Source: Rachycentron canadum (Eukaryota > Chordata > Actinopteri > Carangiformes > Rachycentridae). From it: a DNA stretch of 64,000 bases. How positions within the stretch are numbered: position 1 is the first letter of the stretch; every line of letters begins with the position of its first letter. A program made the translations under genes and the position numbers. Of the stretch, positions 57,526 to 64,000 are shown one piece after another. Where the stretch lies: the NCBI GenBank assembly GCA_038496675.1, contig CM076668.1, positions 1,179,599-1,243,598 of the forward strand. The letters are read 5' to 3'. The notes beneath the pieces were generated by a model, which did no database searches, was not told the DNA's origin, and was given only the letters and a program-made list of their open reading frames with translations.

Positions 57526-58838
57526 AGAGTGGTAAGTGGGAACCAGAATAGTTTTTTTCACATTACAGAAGTCATTTAAACTGTCGAAGCTACAATACAT
57601 ATCTGGAAATATATATCTGGGAATTCAGTTAGCTCAAACATGAGACTGAAGCAGCCTCTGCAGCTGTACAGTGGCTAGGTGTCGTGATGCCAGCTAGTTA
57701 GTTTAATCTGAGAAAATTAACTAGCTAGCAAGGTGTTTAAAATCAATGTCCCCCCCCCCCAGATAACACTGATGAACTCGTGAGTGATGAAATTATTTGC
57801 TTTCAGTTCAGCTTGTGCTGAAATGCATGTTAAAATGAGGCACTCTTGCATTTTTGTTTTGTATTCAAAATAATGTTATTGCAAGAGATAATATTTGCAT
57901 ACAGATATTATTAAATGAAAAGACTGAATCACTCAAAACTCAGACCTAATCACATTCAAACGCTGTAGGCCTAATTACCAGGGATATATACAAAATCAAC
58001 CTACTGCTTCCATATTTGATTATGATTACATTTCAGCAACTGTGGCATGAATTCACTTTTTGGGGCGACTTCATCAAACCTCGTCAATTGTAATTTTCAC
58101 ATGTGCTGTGATCATTTCAGCCCCTTTTAACCAGTTCAGAGAAGGTGGTCACTGTCCAACCTGCATCCATTCAGACACACACCGCTGACATGGGTTCGAG
58201 CTGAGCCACTGTGTTGACCTGAATGAGGTATAATTCCAGTGTAGCCAGCCAGAGGTGCTGCACAAGTAACCAGCTGTTAAAGGCCCCACGAGGGCCCTCA
58301 ACCTCCATGTTTAATTATATTGTTTTGTACTATTTTTGCATTTGCACTTTTCACAAGAAACTGTTGTGAACAGATGTTTCCTAAAACTTTTCTTTTTTGG
58401 GATTTTACTAAGAACATTACAAAGGTCACTTTAATATTGATAAACTTACTTAGTTTACAATCTTTGTGCGCTGGTTCGTTGTCACTACTGATGAAACTGT
58501 ATTAGGTTATTGAAAAGAACATAGAAAGATACTTACTAAACATAGTAAGTAGCCTTCGTCTGTACAGTGCGTACTTTAGGTACCGTAACTGTCTGGGGGA
58601 TTAATGTTAAGTAAGACCTATAAAAAAGATATTGGACAGGCCCTGCACTGGCCCAGTTTCACAGCAATAAGCTCTTAGTGTAGATAGGAGCTAAAATATG
58701 ACTCCAAGTCATAAAAGGCAGCCAAAGCAAACAAACAGCTCACTGTGGGCCAGTGGGATTGACTGTTACAAACCCCTCTGCTGCTCAGAATTTAAATCAC
58801 TCAGCAATTATTTACCATTTAAAAGGATAATTTACTTA
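57526..58838. other. intergenic, no gene recognised
   Basis: AT-rich, with a poly-C run near 57,751. Nothing coding recognised. Confidence 0.55.
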
Positions 58839-58841
58839 CTC

Positions 58842-58872
<31 letters not shown>

Positions 58873-58873
58873 C
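58839..58873. repeat. (CT)n microsatellite
   Basis: CT dinucleotide run with one CC interruption, flanking the CpG-rich block that follows. Confidence 0.95.
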
Positions 58874-59034
58874 GCGGGCAGTGAACTTGGTTGCGCGCGA
58901 GGGTTCACCAAGATGTCAGGGTCACAAGCAGGTCAGCCAGCGCGCGAGCTGGGGGAGGAGTTACAAACGCGCGCAGGCACCTCGGTTGTTTGTCGCTTGT
59001 GCTGACTGCGCGCTCTGTGCCCGCGCGCGCGTAT
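58874..59034. promoter_or_regulatory. CpG-rich block, candidate distal cyp26a1 regulatory region
   Basis: A compact block with many CGCG tetramers in an AT-rich intergenic region, bounded by (CT)n and (GT)n tracts. It contains a consensus DR5 retinoic acid response element and an extra GGTTCA half-site at 58,902-58,907. It lies about 3.4 kb upstream of the cyp26a1 TATA box. An unannotated start site cannot be excluded. Confidence 0.5.
58919..58935 (+). promoter_or_regulatory. candidate distal DR5 retinoic acid response element
   Basis: GGGTCA-caagc-AGGTCA: two RGKTCA half-sites as a direct repeat with a five-base spacer, the optimal layout for RAR/RXR heterodimers. Vertebrate Cyp26a1 genes are known to use a distal RARE in addition to the proximal one. 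Binding here is inferred. Confidence 0.6.
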
Positions 59035-59077
59035 GTGTGTGTGTGTGTGTGTGTAGGTGTGTGTGTGTGTGTGTGTG
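59035..59077. repeat. (GT)n microsatellite
   Basis: GT run with one AG interruption, directly after the CpG-rich block. Confidence 0.95.
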
Positions 59078-59910
59078 GACCAGAGCCACGATCACAACAC
59101 ACACAAAGTGACCACACACGTTTACTGGGATCATATATGTAAAGTGAGGTTTGAGGGACTGCTTTATCGGACTAATAACATCACAGAGGAGCCATGGTTT
59201 ATTAAATGTTCAGGAACTCATGGGAACTGGAGGTGTTTGGTCTTCAAACTGCAAAATATATGATTAGCTCATGAATATGGTGCATTTTTGTAAAATAGAC
59301 TGCCCAGTATTAATTGGATTATTCTGACTTAAGTGATATTCACTGTTCACCATTAAAGAGTCCAACATTCGCTGTGAGTATTTTTGATTTGTCACCTATT
59401 TTTATTGCGAGGCTCCATTTATTTGTATGAACACACCGCTTTGAACGAACACTTTACTCGCGAAGATGTTTGTCTTGTGAAGATGTCAGTCTTGAGGTGG
59501 AGTCCAGCATTTTATCAGCAGAATTACAGGCAGTTCTGGGAGCAACACGGTGAGGCAAGGACATGTAAACAGCCGGGAATCATTCTCTACACTTGAACTT
59601 CCCTTCACCCGCCCCTCCTCCTTCCAGCTCCTGCTTTATCACACCTGAACAGCAGAACCCTGTTTCACACATTCACACTGTGATGAGAAAAACTCACCAG
59701 CTACAGCATGTCCAGCTGGAAACCCATTCACCCTGAACATGCATCACCCACTGCTGTCTGTCCAGACACAAAGTAAGGAATGATTAGTCAATTAATATCA
59801 TGGCTAATATTGTCCATACTATCATCAGGCCTTTACTGTCAAGTTCAGAGTTGTCCAACCTGTCTTTAAATGTTCATTCAACCAGATGAATATATATCTA
59901 TATAGATATA

Positions 59911-60431
59911 TATACAGTACCATGCAAAAGTCTTAGGTCGCCCCTAGATGTGTCGTTTTATCGATGCTTTAATGACCAAATTTTTTTTCTCAGTCTCTTA
60001 ATTAGAACACAACCAGAAAATACAGGAAATGTGTAGCAGCCTTAAAAAACAGAAAAAAGAATCAAAACAGCTTCTATATTATTCAGTGTGACCTCCTCTT
60101 ACTCTTGAACAATAGGACAGGAACCTGGCTCTTAAACCTAAATGGAACGGAGCCACAATTAATGTCAGTGCTAACACCTGTATTTGACTATTTCATGTCA
60201 ACATGATGCTGTGAAAAAGGTCCATTACACCAGGTTTGAGCAGGAGATGCTTGAACTTTAGCCTATAGAAGCAGTTATTTCTGATTTTTTTTTTTGTTTA
60301 ATACTGTTGCACATTTGCTGTATTTTGTGGTTGTATTCTAATAAAGAGACTGAGAAATAATTATATATGGTCATTATAGCAGTGATAAAACAACAAATCT
60401 AATGGAGGCCTAAGATGGTATAGACAGTATA
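59911..60431. mobile_element. non-autonomous Tc1/mariner-like element with long inverted repeats
   Basis: The left end TACAGTACCATGCAAAAGTC and the right end (reverse complement TACTGTCTATACCATCTTAG) are imperfect inverted repeats. They continue inward for about 115 bp: TAATGACC..., CTCAGTCTCTTAATTAGAAC and ACAACCAGAAAATACAG on the left are mirrored at 60,318-60,380 on the right. The ends begin TACAGT/TACTGT, as in TA-targeting Tc1/mariner transposons. The roughly 290-bp centre has no transposase frame, so it needs a transposase in trans. It is diverged and probably inactive. Confidence 0.75.
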
Positions 60432-61079
60432 TTTAAAGTAACTGTATTCAATTGTAATTCTCTGTCTTCTGTTCTGGACTGATGCATTCTCAGAAAAAAA
60501 AAAATCAGTCATTTTGATAGTTATTTGTCAGAGTGTGTGAATACAGTAAATTCAACAATAAAGTAATCGCTGAGAATCAATAAGTTTTCCAACTTTTCCA
60601 AAAGAATGGAGGCCGAAATACTAAACTGTCAGAAATATGCTTTATTGGATTTATACTAGATTGCATAGTTACCTCCAGCAGACATTATTTATTCACTCCT
60701 CCTCAGGAAAGAATGAATGGTCTTCTGAACAGGCACTTAGCAGGACCCGAGACTGGATTACCAACTATGATGATGAGCCAGTATCTGAGGAGAAATGTGG
60801 AATTGTGTAATTATTGGTTGTGTAACAATATAATCAAGCCTACTGATAATATATTAATCCTTAAATGTGGGGGAGTTTTTCATAAAAGGAAGTCAAATCC
60901 CTCAAGGCTGCTTAAAACCCATACATTCCCAGAAAAACACCGATATGACCTCAGTGTCCTACATGGCAGTAAGTTACCACCCTGCTGCTTTTAACCATCG
61001 AAAAGGAATTTTACATCCGAGTCACGATGGCAGATCAGATTATATGGCTTTTGTGAGACTGTGATAGTGATAGTTGCCA
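60432..61079. other. intergenic upstream of cyp26a1
   Basis: AT-rich single-copy DNA between the Tc1/mariner-like element and the CpG-rich block. No coding similarity. Confidence 0.55.
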
Positions 61080-61300
61080 TGCCCTCACACCAGGGTGAAC
61101 CTCGGGGCACCGTCCGTGTGATGTGTCGCTGTACAGAGCAGCAGCAGCCAAGCCGTCTCACCGAGTGACCGACTGGCCCCGCCGCGCACACTCCCGGCGT
61201 CCAGAGTCCAACCCCGGGCTGAGGATGTGGTGACTGGGCGACGAGCCCCTTCTCTGCGCGCTGTTTACTTTTCGCGCGCTGCGGCCGGGGATAACCTTGT

Positions 61301-61360
<60 letters not shown>

Positions 61361-61380
61361 CCCGCGCGCCCGTCTCTGCT
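61080..61380. promoter_or_regulatory. CpG-rich block about 1 kb upstream of cyp26a1
   Basis: High CpG content (CCCCGCCGCGCAC, TTTTCGCGCGCTGCGGCC, then GCGCGCGCGCCCGCGC) with a (GT)n tract inside. Probably part of the extended promoter CpG island. No RARE was recognised in it. Confidence 0.45.
61302..61351. repeat. (GT)n microsatellite followed by GC alternation
   Basis: About 25 GT units running straight into GCGCGCGCGC, a long alternating purine-pyrimidine tract with Z-DNA potential. A (GA)n tract follows at 61,401-61,432. Confidence 0.95.
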
Positions 61381-61397
61381 GACCCGGGTTTGAACTC

Positions 61398-61400
<3 letters not shown>

Positions 61401-61432
<32 letters not shown>
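61401..61432. repeat. (GA)n microsatellite
   Basis: About 16 GA units, 0.8 kb upstream of the cyp26a1 TATA box. Confidence 0.95.
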
Positions 61433-61434
<2 letters not shown>

Positions 61435-62135
61435 TCATTTTTATAACACACAGATGCGGAGAGAGGGCAGGTTAAAGTCTCCTTCTAGATTAGGGACGAG
61501 GTTGAATCTGAAAGTGTCCTGATAGAAGCTGGGAGTCAAACAGAGGACAGAGCTGCCTTCCAATCAGCTGTTAATCACCATTTAATGGTTCACTCACATG
61601 CAGTGTTGTTGACACATCATAAAGTCCATCGGGTGTCGGTTTGAATAATTACACATCAAAATTTGACTTAAAGGAAAAACAGCGCAGGCTGCATATACAT
61701 GAAACTATAAATGTGGTACACGAACTCTTTAAAATAGAGAAATCTAATGAAATCAAATCAAACAACGGTGAACTGTGAATGGCACCATGAGACCCACAGG
61801 GAGGGGGGATTAAGACGCGCTTAAACCCGGAGTCTCGTTTCCATTTTCTGAAGCAGCTGAAAATGTGCTGCTTAAAAGCTTTTTGCTCTTGAATGCAGGC
61901 CGCCCTGCAGGCATGGCTACTGATCCTACGAGTGGGCCTTAAGCCAAGGTAATGAGTGTGTAAACTAGCTGCCTTATGGCCAACAAAGGCGTCTTGGGAC
62001 GTGCTTCCATTGTCCGGGAGAAAACCATCACCTTTTCTCAGTGAAATCCGCCGCGGATTGTCTGCGTGCAACAGGAGGTAAGGATTAAAGATGCGGCCCT
62101 CGGAACAAATGGTGAGGCCAGTCAGCCGGTACAGG
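61433..62135 (+). promoter_or_regulatory. cyp26a1 upstream promoter sequence
   Basis: Non-repetitive. The part 61,860-62,110 has balanced composition with motifs such as CCATTGTCCGGGAG (SOX-like), GGATTAAAG and GGCCTTAAGCCAAGG, and may be conserved. A 171-codon open frame on the - strand here has no similarity that I recognise and is probably chance. Confidence 0.35.
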
Positions 62136-62150
62136 CCGGGGGCGGGGCCG
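62136..62150 (+). promoter_or_regulatory. GC box (Sp1-type) of cyp26a1 promoter
   Basis: CCGGGGGCGGGGCCG lies about 20 bp upstream of the proximal RARE. A G-rich Sp1/Sp3 element next to the RARE is a known feature of vertebrate CYP26A1 promoters. Confidence 0.65.
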
Positions 62151-62171
62151 AGCGACACCCACAATTAAAGA

Positions 62172-62188
62172 TGAACTTTGTGTGAACT
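62172..62188 (-). promoter_or_regulatory. proximal DR5 retinoic acid response element of cyp26a1
   Basis: On the - strand it reads AGTTCA-cacaa-AGTTCA, a perfect direct repeat with five-base spacing. It has the same half-sites, and nearly the same spacer, as the conserved proximal R1 element of mammalian CYP26A1 (AGTTCA-cccaa-AGTTCA). It sits about 50 bp upstream of the TATA box. It should mediate induction of cyp26a1 by its own substrate through RAR/RXR. Confidence 0.92.
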
Positions 62189-62239
62189 AATTTATCTGAG
62201 GGAGGAGAAGGTAACAAGCTGCCCGCGGTCCTGGCAGCC

Positions 62240-62246
62240 TATAAAA
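62240..62246 (+). promoter_or_regulatory. TATA box of cyp26a1
   Basis: TATAAAA, 110 bp upstream of the ATG. The expected transcription start is near 62,268-62,278 (GCACTGACTGACGG). Confidence 0.85.
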
Positions 62247-62349
62247 GCGCTGGGTGTGCAGCCCCGGAGCTGCACTGACTGACGGAGCTTCACCTGAGCC
62301 GAATCCGACGCTGCGACGAGACGCTGTAGTTGACGGAAGCCGCTGCAAC

Positions 62350-62538
62350 ATGGCTCTGAGCACGCTGCTGGCCACCTTACTGTGCACCATCGTGCTCCCC
62401 GTCCTGCTGTTTCTGGTGGCGGTGAAGCTGTGGGAGGTTTACATGATCCGAGGCAGAGACCCGACCTGCCGCAGCCCGCTGCCTCCCGGGTCCATGGGGA
62501 TACCTTTCATTGGAGAGACGCTGCAGCTCATCCTCCAG
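62350..62538 (+). CDS. cyp26a1: cyp26a1 exon 1 (residues 1-63)
   Basis: Reads MALSTLLATLLCTIVLPVLL (start of the membrane anchor) through LPPGSMGIPFIGETLQLILQ before GTAAGT. The frame is open further upstream, but this ATG (context CAACATGG) gives the family-standard start, in line with the TATA box at 62,240. Confidence 0.96.
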
Positions 62539-63991
62539 GTAAGTGACTGCATGGCACAGCTCAGGTCCTCTCCCTCTGCTGCCTGACACACATGGGATAA
62601 GGATGCTCCAAGAGGAGATGGCTCTTCACCGTTAACCTTTTATTATTATTATTTTAATAAACAAACTGCTTTCAACTACTTGCACTTAAAGGGACTTGGT
62701 CTAAGTTTGCACTATTCATTTTATCCCAGCGAACTCGATCCAGTGTTTGGGACTAAGAAACGACCTCGACGTTGTGTCAAGGCTGTAGTATTAAGAAATA
62801 CTACAGCCTTGACACAAGCATTAATATTAATCCGTGCGCACAATCGTTTTTAGTGCCTCCAGACGTGAACCTCTCCAGGATGATCGCGCGTGTGTAAAGG
62901 TCGCGGTCTGTCTTGTGTCCGTGTTTGCAGAGAAGAAAGTTCCTGCGGATGAAGCGGCAGAAGTACGGCTACATCTACCGCACGCACCTCTTCGGGAACC
63001 CCACGGTGCGCGTGACCGGAGCGGACAACGTCAGGCAGATATTGCTGGGGGAGCACAAGCTCGTGTCCGTGCAGTGGCCCGCGTCTGTGCGCACCATCCT
63101 GGGCTCGGACACGCTCTCCAACGTGCACGGGGCCCTACACAAGACCAAGAAGAAGGTAGGCTGCGTTGGGATGTATGTGAAAGCTTTCCGACTCCACCTC
63201 TGCTGGGATGTGAGACACTATCCTTCCTTTTCAGATGTCACTTGTTCAACTATTACCTTCTAATAACAACCTAACGAAAAGAAGTGGCACTGTAATCTAA
63301 CTGCTGTAAATTTCGATTTGACTGGATATTAATCAAACTGAGGAGGCATATACCTTTTTATATAATCTTTTTAATTTGCTTTACTTTATATTTATACGCT
63401 GCATCTATCATAAGTGTTGTACTGTGTTAGTTTCCTGTCTGACAATTAAACACACAAAACAAGGTCATTGCATTATAAGCCATAAAAGTCCACTTTGATT
63501 TAGGAAAAAACTTGAAATAAGGTGATTTGCACTCAACAGTGGTGGATTATTTAACTTGCTCTAAGAAAAATACATTTTAAGGGGTGAGCACACTGGCCAA
63601 AGACTAAAGTGTCATTACTCAGAATTTAGTTTAGGTGGAAAATATTAGGTGCATAAACAAGCAATACCATCTTCCACTAATCCCTATTCACATCTCTGCC
63701 CTTGTCCAGGCCATCATGCGAGCCTTCTCAAGGGGGGCTCTGGAGCTCTACATCCCTGTCATCCAGGAGGAGGTGCGGGCTTCAGTGAAGGAGTGGCTGG
63801 CAAAGGACTCTTGTGTGCTGGTGTACCCAGAGATGAAGCGCCTTATGTTCCGCATAGCCATGAGGATCCTGCTGGGTTTTGAGCCAGAGCAGATCAAGAC
63901 TGATGAGCAGCAGCTGGTGGAAGCTTTCGAGGAAATGATCAAGAATCTGTTTTCTCTGCCCATCGATGTGCCCTTCAGTGGACTGTACAGG
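62350..63991 (+). CDS. cyp26a1: cyp26a1, retinoic acid 4-hydroxylase, 5' part (exons 1-3, 232 residues); continues past the window
   Basis: CYP26A1 is an ER-membrane cytochrome P450 that hydroxylates all-trans retinoic acid, mainly at C4, clearing the morphogen in embryos. Three exons (62,350-62,538; 62,931-63,155; 63,710-63,991) join in phase 0. They encode an N-terminal membrane anchor (about residues 5-27), the proline hinge and LPPGSMGIPFIGETLQ (44-59), RRKFLRMKRQKYGYIYRTHL (64-83), VTGADNVRQILLGEH, VQWPASVRTILGS, RAFSRGALELYIPVI, YPEMKRLMFRIAMRILLG and NLFSLPIDVPFSGLYR. The family protein is about 490 residues from seven exons, so roughly half is present. The haem-binding Cys and ExxR motifs lie downstream. 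Upstream are a TATA box, a GC box and a DR5 RARE. CYP26B1 and CYP26C1 are less similar in the anchor and the WPASVRTILG region. Confidence 0.97.
62539..62930 (+). other. cyp26a1 intron 1
   Basis: 392 bp, with an (ATT)-like run near 62,640 and the perfect hairpin at 62,772-62,817. No coding signal. Confidence 0.85.
62772..62817. repeat. perfect 21-bp inverted repeat (hairpin) in cyp26a1 intron 1
   Basis: Arms 62,772-62,792 (TTGTGTCAAGGCTGTAGTAT plus T) and 62,797-62,817 are exact reverse complements with a four-base loop AAGA. No other part of the intron resembles them. Confidence 0.95.
62931..63155 (+). CDS. cyp26a1: cyp26a1 exon 2 (residues 64-138)
   Basis: Seventy-five codons between TTTGCAG and GTAGGC, starting RRKFLRMKRQKYGYIYRTHL and ending NVHGALHKTKKK. 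CpG-rich. It contains the B-helix/B' region conserved in CYP26A1. Confidence 0.97.
63156..63709 (+). other. cyp26a1 intron 2
   Basis: 554 bp, AT-rich single-copy sequence. No feature recognised. Confidence 0.8.
63710..63991 (+). CDS. cyp26a1: cyp26a1 exon 3 (residues 139-232)
   Basis: Ninety-four codons between CTTGTCCAG and GTAAGA, starting AIMRAFSRGALELYIPVIQE and ending PIDVPFSGLYR. Phase 0 at both ends; the next exon is outside the window. Confidence 0.97.
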
Positions 63992-64000
63992 GTAAGAGAG

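Noticed and set aside
58698..59142. Open frames of 83-137 codons across the CpG-rich block
   Set aside because: The frames run through (CT)n and (GT)n tracts and code for Val-Cys or Ser-Leu repeats; they are by-products of the microsatellites.
61649..62164. 171-codon open frame on the - strand upstream of cyp26a1
   Set aside because: No similarity recognised, no splice or promoter context, and it overlaps the GC box and upstream promoter. A chance open frame in a GC-richer stretch is more likely.

Overview
The window is vertebrate nuclear DNA from a ray-finned fish, probably a percomorph-type teleost. The evidence is spliced genes with GT-AG introns, an AT-rich background, very abundant (CA/GT)n microsatellites, a degenerate fish Tc1 transposon, and several interspersed repeat families that I recognise from percomorph genomes. 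All genes found are on the + strand. There are no bacterial-type genes, rRNA, recognisable tRNA or CRISPR arrays.

Layout. (1) 1-16,961: intergenic DNA upstream of exoc6. It holds microsatellites, a C/T/G-rich minisatellite (7,841-8,280), fish interspersed repeats and a 5'-truncated Tc1 fossil (11,463-12,247). No exon of another gene is recognised; hhex is the usual neighbour on this side in vertebrates and is not visible here. A few non-repetitive blocks could be conserved regulatory elements. (2) 16,962-48,758: the complete exoc6 gene (exocyst subunit Sec15A). Twenty-three coding exons were assembled by eye and all join in frame to give 801 residues. Two extra elements stand out: an alternative first coding exon at 16,962-17,098, which looks like a diverged copy of the normal exon 1, and a 30-nt in-frame candidate microexon at 36,489-36,518. 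(3) 48,759-62,171: the exoc6 3' UTR and the exoc6-cyp26a1 intergenic region, with microsatellites, fish repeats, a short Tc1/mariner-like element with long inverted repeats, and two CpG-rich blocks. No cyp26c1 is seen here, although in mammals it lies between these two genes. (4) 62,136-64,000: promoter and first three coding exons (232 residues) of cyp26a1, the retinoic-acid hydroxylase; the gene runs off the right edge.

Function. exoc6 is a housekeeping vesicle-tethering gene. cyp26a1 degrades all-trans retinoic acid and is itself induced by it. The sequence shows this feedback directly: a DR5 retinoic acid response element lies about 50 bp upstream of the cyp26a1 TATA box, and a second perfect-consensus DR5 lies 3.4 kb upstream inside a CpG-rich block. 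The two genes are neighbours by conserved synteny, not by a shared pathway. The main points for follow-up are the alternative exon 1, the microexon, the distal DR5, a perfect 21-bp hairpin in cyp26a1 intron 1 and the missing cyp26c1.
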